From assembly GCA_026075535.2 (NCBI GenBank), contig AP026542.1, positions 9,920,001 to 9,984,000 on the forward strand: DNA of 64,000 bases, read 5' to 3'. The DNA is from Tricholoma matsutake. Taxonomy: Eukaryota > Basidiomycota > Agaricomycetes > Agaricales > Tricholomataceae. Below the pieces are notes generated by a model, which saw only the letters and a program-made list of their open reading frames with translations, had not been told where the DNA came from and did not search any database. The position numbers and the translations under genes were made by a program. This document shows, piece by piece, positions 33,739-45,075 of the stretch (its first letter is position 1; each line of letters starts with the position of its first letter).

Positions 33739-33883
33739 TACACAGAGCTCAAGCTCACAACAGTTGGATTGCAAAGAGGTGAAATACAGCTTACCCCAAA
33801 GAGTGAGAGCTCTGATGTCAGTAGCCAAGGGTTTCCAAGAAGGTATATGCATATATTCACAGGCAGGTACAGTGAGGGAAGGG

Positions 33884-35352
33884 CTAGGTATTGTCAACTG
33901 AAATGTTCAAAGGGGTATGGTTTCTAATGCAGAATTGTTCAAAATCTGAGGCAAGTTCTTCAATACACTTCTTCTTGTATGCCTTGGAGATGTTCACAGG
34001 CAAGATTTCTTCAATGTGCCTCCAATAGAGGAGGAATGCCAGGGAAGTCCACCCCCCCAGCATTGCGACTACTTCTGGTGGGACCCCAGCAAGGAGGAGT
34101 TCAACTGAACCCCTGATTCAGTAGCTGTGTCCATCCACTAGCTGCAAGCCTGCAAGGTTCCAAATTTGCCTGCATTCATCCATGAATTAGTGCTTAAGAA
34201 GCATGGACCATCGCCCATCAGGTGTCTCAAAAGCAAAGAGAGGTCCATCTGCTGGAACATTGGAGTTGACTGCCATGTGATTGTTGAGGGCTGCTACCAC
34301 ACAAAGTCATCATTGCAGGCAGTGAGTACCACTGTGCCCCCTTCTTCCTTGGTGGTCTTTGTCCAAGGGAGAGGGATTGAGGTTGAGGAGGAGCCATCGC
34401 AGTGGGTTTTTTATCTGATTGTTGCTGAGTGCAGGACATCGTAATGTTTGTTGAATTCAGCCAGTGACTTGACCATCAATTCTCCAAGGCAGCAGCATCC
34501 CCAGAAGGCAGTACAAGCAGTAGCCCAGATTGCAGCATGGAACGGGTTGGTGAGGTTGAGATATTTTCAGAGGGCAGTCATATGTTTGATGGTGACTGGG
34601 GAACATTGGTGTTTGTGGAAAGCTGTACCCTCCTTGTTAGCAGTGGTACAGGCCATCTGGACCCAGTGATCATCCCTATGCCAGGGTGCATGTGATGTAT
34701 CATGCCATGCCTTGAGACCTGACAACCAGGACTTGATTTTCTTGCCTGAAACCTTTCCTTTATGAGCACCAATAAAACCAACCAGGAGGATGTGAGAGGT
34801 GGGCATGTGGTCAGACTCAGGTATATGTTCGCTGTCACAGAATTGGGTAAATTGAAGGAGGCCTGCCCCATAAGAGCTTTTGGTTGTGGGTGCATGAGCA
34901 CCTTGGACTGTTTCAAAGGCTGTCTTGGCAGTGTTGGCTGATAGAGTGTTACAGACTTCTTGTTCAAAAGTGAGAGAGTGTGGGGTAGACCAGCAACAGA
35001 GTTGATCTGATGCAGCAACAAACAGACAAAGGGGATTGGGAATGATCTTGCAGCCTGCCTGAGGTTTCCAAGGTTCTTTTGTTCAAGACAAGGAAATGCA
35101 TGGGGGAGGTACCAATGAAGAACGTGGCCATTGGGTGGGATTGGAGGGGTTTTTGGGTTTCTTCTTAGGTGGTAACTCCTTCTCTTTGCTCACGACAGGA
35201 CGTTCTGCTGCAGGTGCCCATGAGTTGTATCTAAACATGGGCAAGGAAAGATTGAAGCTCCTGTGGGAGTGGGAAGGACAAGAGGAGCTGATTAGTGACA
35301 GGCCCTGTGATACCGCACGATATTGGGTCTGCTGGGTTCGACTTTGAGTCAA
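33884..35352 (-). pseudogene. YR element tyrosine recombinase
   Basis: Basic/Pro-rich lead (KELPPKKKPKNPSNP), then the recombinase. Visible are FIGAHKGKVSGKKIKSWLSG, LKAWHDTSHAPWH and PVTIKHMTALWK. The box I region ATACTAFWGCCCLGELMV has Cys where Arg (RLGEL) is expected. Box II reads GHSY-stop-IRG, the TGA at 34118-34120 replacing the Arg of HxxR. The C-terminal TSLAFLLYWRHIEEILPV holds the Tyr nucleophile (34025-34027). The frame ends with TAG at 33884. Frameshifts occur between segments. The enzyme would insert circular DNA by strand exchange; this copy is dead. Confidence 0.82.
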
Positions 35353-37540
35353 TATAGGTAACTGAGATGGAAATGTTCAAAGCGGCGAGTACAGAACTTG
35401 AGCATTGAATAGAAAGGTTGACTTTGAAATTTCAGCTTTGGCCTTTGTCAAAGGAACCAATGACACCCTGGTTGTCTGAATGGAGGAGGATGTGGGAGTC
35501 ATGTATACCTTGCTCCTCCATCATATAGATGAGGAGTCCGAGTGCAACACCCTCCAATCATCCAATGTCTCAAAAAGGTCCTGCCCAACCTTTGATGGTC
35601 TTTCAAGTGTCCCACTTGTCACCATAGATGATGCCAATACCCCACAACATAGAAGCATCTACAAATAGGCCCAGGTCAGTGGGAGGACCTTGGAGAATGA
35701 GAGGCCTAGCAACATTTGGAACTGCAAGGGTTTCTGACCACCATTTTAGGTCTGAAATCAGAGAAGGTGGGGGGTAACAATGCATAAAGGGATCACCTTT
35801 GAAACTTGCAATAAAGTTTGACAGGGAAGGGAGGTGAGTACATCCATGTGGGTATACAAAGGCAATATGGCAGAGGGAGCCATGGATTTTCATAATATCA
35901 AGCATCCAGCAATGTCTGCCTGAGTAGGATGTGATGAAGGACATTACTCAAGAGAGAAATTTCAGACACTTAGCTTCAAGTAAGCTGACTTCTTTGTCGA
36001 CAATAGACCAGAAAAAACCAATATATGTAAAGCAGACACCAAAATCTTGACCCTTGTCTGGGTGCCATGGGATGCAGAGGAGACTGATGCAGTGGAGGGC
36101 TTCTGTATGGTCATATGCATATAGGTAGGGTACAAAAGATCCATCTGGCTGAACGCCCCCAGAGGTGGGGAAACAGAAAATGTCGATGTAGTCTTCATAC
36201 TTTACAATGGGACCCACACCCTCAAGGGCCCAAATATCCATACTTGCATTTGCAATCATGCCTGCATTGCTGCTTGAGGATGAGCATCTGAATGAGCAAT
36301 TATGATCGACATAGAAGCCATCCTTGCCTTAGAGGACGAACCACAGTTTATGTTCTGGGTGGATGGGGCAGGTACAGTGGAATTTAGCAATATCTAGCAT
36401 CATAGCTTGAGTGCCTGGCAGCACCTGGGCAATCTGCAGTACAGGTAAGTGATCTGAAGGACCAGGGTATGATTGTGAATGCAGGAGAAACAGGCTATGA
36501 AAGCCAACATGAGGAAATGGGAATGAACGAGGGCCTGTGTGGGAACAAGCTCAGGAGAGCAAGGCAACACTGGCGAGGATGGTTCGAGTATGCATACAAA
36601 TGCAAACAGGTATAAGGATGAAAACTATGAGACACAGGATGGGTAGGGTACAGGTGTGGGACGACAGTACAAATAGAAAGAGAAGGACTTACCAGATTAG
36701 CAACTTTGGAGGCAGAACCAAAATGGGTGGGGAACTTGTCTGTGTCAATGTAATTGTTGGTTGACAGATGCCATTTGTCATGCTTGGACAAGTGCCAGCA
36801 GATCCTAAGCTTGTCAGGAGCCTCGCCTGGTTGCACCTGCACATCCACAATCAATGGCAATGACTGGAATGGGCCCTTCATCAAGTCGAACATCTCCAAA
36901 GGTCCACTCATCCTATGGGCCACAACCTCACTTTCTAGGTATTCACAGATAACCAGTTTGTAAACAGAAAAAGATGGGTGGTTCTTGAAGATGACAGAAG
37001 ATGTGAGATGAGGGAATTCCTCCATAGGGAAGCCATTGCAGAGATTCCGGACAAGAAAGGGGTACTTGGAGATGAGGTCATGCTTCTCAAGAAAAAAGGT
37101 GAATGCAGCAGGGTCGTAAGGAGTTTCAATATGAGATAGGATGGCTTCATGAAAGTGGGAGCAAATTGGGGGGGGGTTGAGTGAGTATGCACAAGGGGCA
37201 GGAAATCAAATAGGGGAGGAATAATGGAAGGGGAGCTGGGGTTTTTTTCATGGTTTTGTGCAGCATGTCCAAGAGAATGTATGGTGCTGCTTGTCGCCAC
37301 AGAGGGAGCATTTGTGAGCCCTGGAATTACTGTGAGTGCAGAGGAAGCTGCAGTTCTTGCCTCAGATGTTCCAGTTGCAACAGAATTACCTCTAAGGGAT
37401 ATGAGGATACCGTCCTGAGCACATGAGAATACAGCTTTGCCATCTTCAAAGACTGTATGTGTGCAGTCTGAGAAGAGGTGGCCCTTTGAGCACAGATGAG
37501 GCAGACAGCAGAGGAAGGGTCCCCACTGCTGCTCTTTCAA
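35219..37540 (-). pseudogene. YR element zinc finger, reverse transcriptase and RNase H
   Basis: Cys-rich start (CCLPHLCSKGHLFSDC). RT residues are in several frames: VQVQPGEAPDKLRICWHLSK, MIANASMDIWALEGVGPIVK, then KYEDYIDIF, where family members have YEDD, so the second catalytic Asp is Tyr. IPWHPDKGQDFGVCFTYIGF and YPHGCTHLPSLSNFIASF follow. RNase H begins at LGLFVDASMLWGIGIIYGD and continues with SDNQGVIGSFDKG to about 35350. Breaks at about 36480-36260, 35945 and after 35600. Confidence 0.8.
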
Positions 37541-37582
37541 AAGGAGGACATGATCTTCCCCCTAGTGAAGGCTAGCCCCAGT

Positions 37583-38377
37583 TTAGCACCTGCCAGGCCC
37601 TTTGCATTGTCTGTTCTTTCCAAAGGTACCTGAGAAAGGGAGGCACCATGATGTTGGACAGTTGGACTTGCAAATCCAAATGTGAACATCCAGCTTGGCT
37701 TTCTCGTATTCATGCTCATAATGCTCCGCATCATATGCAAATGGTTGCGAGTTGTAGTCCTTTTGCATGCAGATTTCCAATTCAAGCATTGCAGGGAATG
37801 CATCAACTGCATCAGTTTGACTCTCAAAGAAGCTGAAATGTTGGTCCCACCCCTTGTACCAATCACCTGTAACTCCATCCTTACCAACCTCCCCCACAAA
37901 CCAGACATAATTTTGGGTGGCCTCAATCCAGGCCTGGTGCGTCAAAGCATCTTCTCTTCCAAACTTCTTCCTGAAAGCTTTGGTGTCAAGGATGTGAGGT
38001 GCCTTCCCCCAAGGGACTAATGGATTGATCTTCTGGAGAGGGAGAGTAGCCGTGTTGCAGTTGATAGCAATGAGGTTTGCATTGGTGAAGAGGGAGAGGG
38101 GGAGGTAGATTTTGTGCTTGTCCAGCTCAAAGTGTATCCTATTGAACCCGTGGTTTGTGGTGGCCCTAGGGACAAGTTGGACTTCCTCAGAAAGGTCACA
38201 GTGTTGTTGTTTGGCCTTCTGTTCAGGGGAGTCTTTGGGGTCGAGGTCCCTAAGCCTTTTACCAAAAATGTTTGACAGGAGGAGAGAGGATGAAGGGGAG
38301 AATTTGCTGAACAGCCCTCGAGGTGTCACTGCCTGAGAACCATCAGAAGAGATGGTGATTAATGATGACAGGTCCAA
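37583..38377 (-). pseudogene. YR element ORF1
   Basis: 264 residues, start MDLSSLITISSDGSQAVTPR. It contains FGKRLRDLDPKDSPEQKAK, FNRIHFELDKHKIYLPLSLF and AMLELEICMQKDYNSQPFAYD. By position this is the gag-like first ORF; I know no defined function for its core. The last about 25 residues look frame-shifted. Confidence 0.6.
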
Positions 38378-38663
38378 AGCATCATCAGGGAACCTTGCAG
38401 GGTTGGCAATGTGCTAATGGTGCTTAAGTTCTCTATTTTCATTTCTGTCAGTTATGAATCTATTCAGAACTATTTTTTTGAGCTTGGGAAGTTTAGCCAA
38501 AGCTGCATTCACAGCATCACTCAAGTGAGTTTTTCTTCACCTGGTTGGGTGGTTTTCAGGGGGGTTTTGGGGTGATTTGGGTTCAGAGGATGGAGGCTGT
38601 CCAATTCTGGGGGTTGGGAGTAGTGGTTGTCATTTTTTTAGAGAGGATTGGGATGTGTGAACA

Positions 38664-38799
38664 GAAAAGAAATTGGTAAAGACTTGCTTGATGAGAAAGT
38701 GACTATAGATAATACCAAAACTCAAAGCTCAACCACTCTCTTGGCTTATCCTATGATAACCATGAGCTGCTCATGCCTTGCATCACCATTATCTCAGAA
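38664..38799 (-). repeat. YR element terminal repeat, copy B2
   Basis: 136-bp copy of the B repeat at the 5' end of the element, ending ...ATCTCAGAA next to the resumed MITE arm. Confidence 0.88.
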
Positions 38800-39391
38800 T
38801 CGGAGCAGCCATTCCCAAGATATTTAAGTGGCTTTGAAATAGCTCAAGCCAAGCCATTTTAGAGTTGTTTCAAAGCCATTTAAATATCTCAGGAATGGCT
38901 TCTCCAATTGCTTAGAGTTGACAGGAGACCCCTTGGATCTAGATCCTAAAATATTTTGGTAATTTTACATAATTTATTTCCCAAGATAGCAAAAAACCTC
39001 AGCTTAAGTCAGCTTAAGCTGTGGCAACACTATTCATATCTCATGCCCTACAGAATGTTCTTTTTTGTCTCAGACATTATTTTATACCACAGCAGGCTGA
39101 ATTTCATCATCTATGCATCATGCAAGTTTAAAAGTCATTTCAACCTACCCTCACACAACAAGTCACATGTCATATCTATACCCGGCACACCCAAGGCTTC
39201 AACTTCACATGCAATATCAACCAAGGTCTGACATATTCGCATGCTCTCTCACTTCCACTCCTACTGCCATCACCACACCATCAACAGTCAAGCACAACCA
39301 CAACCACAACCACAACAACCACAATGACACCCACTTGTACACCAGAAAGAGCCACCACCAGCTGCAAACAACCCCTTTCGGACACTATGCA

Positions 39392-39421
39392 GGCCCAAAT
39401 GATGACTGCATCATTTGGGCC
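39392..39421. repeat. perfect 13-bp hairpin GGCCCAAATGATG-ACTG-CATCATTTGGGCC
   Basis: Stem 39392-39404 with 39409-39421, loop ACTG. A related unpaired motif with the same right half is at 43421-43442. Function unknown; it may be an element end. Confidence 0.8.
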
Positions 39422-40247
39422 CTAAGTAAGTTTTGTGTTCCTTCATTTCTTGTTTATATGAACCAACTAATTGTATCTCATTGTTGGCTCTGAATGACCA
39501 GTAACGGGTGACACCAATGTGAGATAGGTCATGCACTCTCTCCATCAAAACAGGAAGCAAGGCTTGCATGAAGATTTTCTTTTCTTTTCTTGTTCTATTC
39601 TTTTTTACTAACAAACTTTTTTAGGTGCTAATCTTAACTATTGCCAAGGATGAAAACAGGACAGGGGCAACAAAAATGACCAGATGGCACAAACAAACAA
39701 CGGGGACAACAGAAAGGCCAAGGGCAGCAGGGAAACAAAACAAGGGGGTGGGAAACAAAATGGCAGGGGGAGGGTGGGAGGTTTAGGAAATGGCATGGAG
39801 GATGGAAATGGAACATGCATATGTTTTGCTTTTTCTTCCTTTTTCTGTTCTCATTTCTTCTTTTTACTAACAAAGATTTTTGGATATTAATTAACTACTG
39901 ACAATGATGACAACAGCCACAGCTACCACCGCTGTGAGCAGTTGCATCAGGAAAATTGCTTTTGTCCCCAGAGTGTCCTGGGTTACCCTAGGATGTCTTG
40001 GGGCATGCCAAGGCATCCAAAGCAATTGTCTACCCTGGGCACTCTGTAGGTAAAGTGCCATTATTTGCCACTCTTCAGGGTAGTGAATTTTGGTCCAAAG
40101 TGCTCCAGGGCACCTCAGGAATGTATGATTCATATGCTTCCTGGATATCCTCTGATGCTTGAGAAGATTTTTTGGTCCTCTAAATGTCATTCACACTGCA
40201 TATGATATCAAAAAAATTATTGCATTTCCTATATAATACATGTATTT

Positions 40248-40500
40248 CATCATCCCCTCCCTCTCATTATTGTCCCCCCTCCCTCTTGTTGTTCATCGTT
40301 GTCCCCCCTCCATCTCATCATTGTCCTCCTCCCTCTCATCATCATTGTCTCCCCTCCTTCTCTTCATCATCATCCCCCCTCTCTCTTGTTGTCATCTCCC
40401 CTCCCTCTCATCATTGTCTCCCCTCCCTCTCATCATTGTCTCCCCCTCTCATCATTGTCTCCCCTCCCTCTCACCTACCTTCACTCCTGTCCCCCTCAGT
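40248..40500. repeat. pyrimidine minisatellite, about 22-bp units
   Basis: About ten variants of CATCATTGTCTCCCCTCCCTCT in tandem; nearly pure pyrimidine on the plus strand apart from the ATCATTG part. Confidence 0.88.
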
Positions 40501-41990
40501 TGTCATCATTGTTGGTCCACACATGATCCACCCCTCATGAGGCTGGGGGTGGGTGGTGTGCTTCATTGTAGGTCCTCTCCCATGTCATTGTTGTCCCCTG
40601 TCATTGTTGGTTCATTGTTGAGCACCCATGATCCACCCTGTGAGCAGGGACTCACAACAGTGGTGGTGGGTGCTGGTCAGCTTTGTTGCTAAAAAAAATT
40701 GTTAGCAGCAAAATAATGAAGCAAGAGTAATAAAAAAACTTACCAATGGCCCAAGAGACATCGAACAATGTCTTATGGGCCCTTGACTCCAGTCATCTCA
40801 TCATTCTGTCATCTCCTGCTCCATTGTCATCATTCCATTCATGTCGTCATTGTCATTAGCACCCCTGATCCCATCCTATGAGCAGAGGCTCATAGCGGTG
40901 ATTGTTGGGGGATGCCTTTTTGGTTATGGGTCCTGTCACCCTGTCCTGCCATTGTTGTGGCAGTGTTTCATATTTTTTCAAGGTGTGAGGTGGTTAGTGA
41001 TGAGGTGGTGGGGTTAAGGGCATTTTCTGTGCTTACCTCATAGGCACCCTGCTACCCAGCCTCAATGGGGTCTCTAAACCCCAAACAACCCCCCCACATC
41101 CCATTTGGACAGAGAGGAGGGGGTGAGCATGTGTCTGCATAGTGCATCATTGTAGTAGTAGATAACCTAAAAATAACTGAACAAGACCATTAGAACTTGA
41201 AAAATAAAGAAAAGAACATTGAAAACACTTAATTTACTTTGTGTTGAGGGGCCTCAGGCTCCTCAAGATGAATCAATGGCTGTTAATGCTGTCAATGTCT
41301 GCGTGACACAGCAATTTTGAAGCCATGCAGGTCACCATTTACTGTTGATGGAGCAGCATGGGAGCAGCATTGGCAGCTGCTGATGGAGGTGGGAGGTGGT
41401 GGTAGCAGTTGGCCCATGTTCAACTTGTGAAGTTCAACTTCAGTGTGACTTGAAATCAATGATTGGTCACATGAACAACCTGTGGGAATGTTGCACCCCA
41501 TGGGGTGCATTGACATATATTTACAACTTGAATTTGAGCCTGGGTAACTTACTTCTCAATGGGTCTGACTTTGTGTCATCATGGGTTCAACTTTGCATCT
41601 CTCACTTGTTGGTGCTCATGTTGTACTGCCATCATGGTTTTCTCATTCCTCCAGGAAACATGTCCAGAAGTGATTAAGTATATCCCAGACTGCCTAGTAT
41701 TTCAACACTTGCACTTGCTGCTATCTGCGCTATCTCCCACTGTATCTCCTGTGTCATCAGATCTGGATACACAAACAGAAATCATTATGATGAAAGCCCA
41801 GTACCAACTAACACTGGACAAGAGAAACCTCAGGGAACAAATTGTTTCATCCCCTTTGATTATTATGGATTTGTCCAAAGAGGAATTCTCTTGTGCAGTT
41901 GAATGAGTTGTGTCATTTTGACTCGAGGTAAGTTTTTTCTTTTTCATCATTCTTGTTCTGATTAATGACTAATTACTTGAAACAGTCACC

Positions 41991-42179
41991 ATGGCCCCAT
42001 TGATCACCAGCATGCTAGGTAACCTTAGGAACAAATTTAATGTGTACAACACTGACAATGACTCTGATGACCCAGATTTAGCCTGGGATCAAGATATTGA
42101 CAACTTCTTGGATGAAGAAGATGACCTCATCATTGATATCAAATATCCCTGCACACATAAAAAGGTAAAATTGATATGA
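41991..42179 (+). other. short acidic ORF, unrecognised
   Basis: 62 residues, MAPLITSMLGNLRNKFNVYN then an Asp/Glu-rich stretch to a Lys-rich end; a TGA is followed by further possible coding in the same region to about 42590. No homology recognised; could be a relic of the unclassified element. Low confidence. Confidence 0.2.
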
Positions 42180-44389
42180 GACATATCCCTGGAGAAAAGA
42201 CCAATCTTCAAGTTCCGCCAACCCTTGACACCTCTGCAAATCAACTGCAAGCTCAAATTCAGGCCCTCAAAAGGCATTTCTATGAGAACTTACAGCTACA
42301 AGCCCCATGATTGCAAGCACTGCCTCAAATTATGAAAAAATGTCCCTACCACCATGACAGTTCCTCCTGCATACATCAGCAATTCATCTCGGTTCTGCCT
42401 CTATCCTGTGTCATCAACATCACTGTCGACACTGTACATTCAGCACTTGCTTGTCAGAAGACTGTTGCCATGTCATTGTCAACATTGATTCACTTTCTCA
42501 AAACTTATGACAGTTGGCATCTGCCAAAATTGAATTGGGAAAATTTCTCTCTCAACTATGCAACTGACACCCTTTTCTACTCCAAAACTCGGTAACATGT
42601 ACATCAATAGAGCACCCCAATGGTAGGCTACACTCTGCTGAGGCTTGAAGATGAGGGGCTCAATGACACTGGACCAATAACTATTTAATGTAATTGCTGT
42701 CATGTTAGTGAATATAATCTACTTGTAGAATGTTGTAAAATTGATTTAAAAATTACATGGTTGAAATGCTGAGAAGTGTGATTATATTATATTATCATAC
42801 AGGGCATCACAGGGCATCACACAGTACTCTAGGGTGCTTGATGTGTCCTGGGAAATAGTCTTTAACCCTGGGAAAGCTTGTGTCAAAAAGTGATTTTCCT
42901 GATGTGCTCACAGGGTGGGAATGGGAGCAACACTGCCACCAAACCCAATGGCACCCCATCAGAATGATGAGGGGACAATAGGGAGACAAGAAGGAAATGG
43001 AATGAAAAATGCCCACAGGACATTTTGTTTTCTTTCTCATTTCATTTTCATTTTACTAACAAAGCTTTTAACTACTACCTTTAGCTGCTGATGGTGACGG
43101 TGGAATAGCCTGCCACTTGCCTGCGAGCCACTTGCTCACAGGGTGGATTGCAGGGATGATGAAACGACAAGAAGGAGAAAAACAAAGAAATGGAGAGGAG
43201 GAAGATGAAATGATGGGGAAGGAGGGACACGAAACGACAGGAAATGGATGATGAAGGAATGGCAACAACAATAAGTAGCAACCAGGAGTGGGGGTTCAGG
43301 ATGATGGCAACAGTGAACTGATAACGACGGAAGGGTTACAACAACAACATAAGGGATGGGACAACAGGAAAATGGAGGGGGGCTGACAATGCAGGATGCA
43401 ACAACAGGAGGAAGAGAATGATGACTAGAGTCATTTGGGCCCAGGTAATTTTTCTTATCTTTGTTTCTTATTTTTTGTTTAAAATATACATAGTTAGTTT
43501 AGATGCAATATATTTGGAGTTGTACAAAACCTGTGGGGCCAACATCTGCACCTGACCTGTGGAACAGGTATGGGTATGCATAGTGTAACAAATTGGTTGA
43601 AATTTCACTACTAAAATTATGAAACTGATAATGAAACTAAATAAAGTGGATGAATAATTGCCATTCTTCCACTCTGAAACAAATCAACATGGACAGAGGA
43701 TTGTTCTTTGCTCTTGATGGGATGAAAACCATCATATAATTGGAGGGAGTCTCACAGTGTGAATTACTCTATTTAGAAGATGGAAGTCATCCCCAGGGAT
43801 GAATTCAATGGGGTATGAATACAGACAAATTTCGAGGTGTTTTCAACCTCTTAACTCATCCTTTCTGGGGGGGAATTTTCACAACTTTTAGGGTATGTTT
43901 CTCTCTGAAAACCAGATGATTTTTATTCTTTTTCAATGGCCATAAAGCATGAAAATTCTACCCAAAACAGATTATTTTCTACTCAATTCCTTCACCTTAG
44001 TGGCTGAAATACTGGATGATTTTCCACATCTGAGAGTTTCACTGTGGCATAGGCATTGGACTACATTGAACACTCTCTATGTATATATGTATGTACTACA
44101 AGTGGTGCAGCTGTGCTGCACTTGTGAGGGATGTGAGATTTGGGTGTTTGTTTGGGTGACCAATTTGGGTGTGAGAAAGGTCATGTAAGTGTTTCACTGG
44201 GTGTATGGAATGTTATTGAAAGTTTTCAATGCTCATGATAGTATTGCATTTGTGTTGTGATGATGGCTCTTTCAATGATGCTGTCATCTGTGTTCTGGGA
44301 TCGTGCCATGTTTTCTGATATTCATTATGTTGAAGCAGATGATGGTAGCATTTGGGCCTTTTTCTTTGAAGAACAAATGCAAGGTATAG

Positions 44390-45055
44390 TGTTAGGGGCA
44401 AAGCCTCAACCACTTGATCTAGTCGATGTCATTTGATGAGGTGCTTCCTCGACAAGTCATTTGGCACTAGTCTTACTCAGAGCATCTGACGTAAGATGGA
44501 TAGTGCACTCTAGCAGGCCTTCTGCATAGAGTCATTCAGGTTCATGCACTAAGGGGCTTCCTTAGTGGTTTCAAGTAAGTTCGCAAGTTCACCAGTTAAA
44601 GCTGTAGATTGCCTAGATCTAAACTAAGGACATCCCTACTATGAGTCGCAGTACTTATACTAGTAGGGAGGTCCTTATCATCCAATCAGAAAGGTAGATG
44701 CATATCAGGTAAGAATAGAAACAATAAGCCTCATGCCTTGCATGAGGCATCTGATGTCAAGGACATGCTGCGGCACAGCATGTTGATTGTGAGAGTCCGA
44801 TGTCATGGACCTCATGTCAAGGGGCTGTCATATCACAGCATGTGTGGGAATGGGTTCAGGTGCATGGAGTCACCATGCATCAAGGGTGCCTTCTGTGGGA
44901 AGGGGATCAAATGCATGTTGTCGGCATGCATCGTGTGTGAGTCTGGTGTCAAGGACATGCTCTAAGCATGAATCAGGGAGTGCCTCCTGTCTGGAGGGGA
45001 TCATTGGGTATGTCGGGTCAGTTGGGTCTCGTGAGTTACAAGGAAAATTGTAACA
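44390..45055 (-). repeat. Gypsy-2 3' LTR
   Basis: 666-bp direct repeat of 51659-52326; differences are mainly transitions plus a rearranged patch near 44750-44800. Confidence 0.93.
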
Positions 45056-45058
45056 TTA

Positions 45059-45075
45059 CCCCCCCCCCCCCCCCC
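45059..45075 (-). other. Gypsy-2 polypurine tract (17 G on the element strand)
   Basis: Uninterrupted run of 17 C on the plus strand three bases from the 3' LTR. Very long for a plus-strand primer; some bases may be slippage. Confidence 0.7.

Larger units (their letters stand above)
32838..38799 (-). mobile_element. tyrosine-recombinase (Ngaro/DIRS-like) retrotransposon
   Basis: Minus-strand order: ORF1, RT, RNase H, tyrosine recombinase, with no integrase. Termini are split direct repeats. In element direction: B2 (38664-38799), coding, A2 (33409-33738), B1 (33197-33408), A1 (32838-33169). This is the A1-ORFs-B1-A2-B2 plan known from Ngaro-type elements. There is no target duplication; only AAT is shared at the junctions (32836-32838, 33407-33409, 38798-38800). 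Removing it rebuilds the left arm of the surrounding palindrome. Length about 5.96 kb. Key catalytic residues are mutated. Confidence 0.85.
32702..39032. mobile_element. palindromic hAT-type MITE split by a YR retrotransposon
   Basis: Inverted ends TAGTGTTGCCA...TGGCAACACTA with 8-bp TSD TTCATATC (32694-32701 and 39033-39040), as in hAT transposons. Own sequence is 32702-32837 plus 38800-39032, about 369 bp, and folds into one long hairpin (arms over 150 bp). Left arm and right arm agree through TTGCTATCTTGGGAAATAAA and ACTCTAAGCAA. The left arm is interrupted at 32837 and resumes at 38800. Confidence 0.88.
39041..44389. other. unclassified repeat-rich DNA
   Basis: No recognisable gene. Three places (39600-39616, 39850-39866, 43038-43054) have a pyrimidine run followed by TTTACTAACAAA, like a repeated intron branch-point module, each near purine-rich GGGACAACAG-type DNA. 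GACTNNNNTCATTTGGGCCC occurs at 39392-39421 (as a hairpin) and 43421-43442. Plus-strand frames at 41559-41906 and 41991-42179 (an acidic stretch NDSDDPDLAWDQDIDNFLDE) match nothing I know. Probably a decayed transposon. Confidence 0.4.

Noticed and set aside
32702..39032. A single DIRS element with long inverted terminal repeats
   Set aside because: The inverted ends have an 8-bp target duplicate and belong to a separate palindromic MITE; the YR element proper has split direct repeats and starts further in.
40184..40692. Long plus-strand frames rich in Ser/Pro/His
   Set aside because: All three frames are open because of the pyrimidine minisatellite; not evidence of coding.
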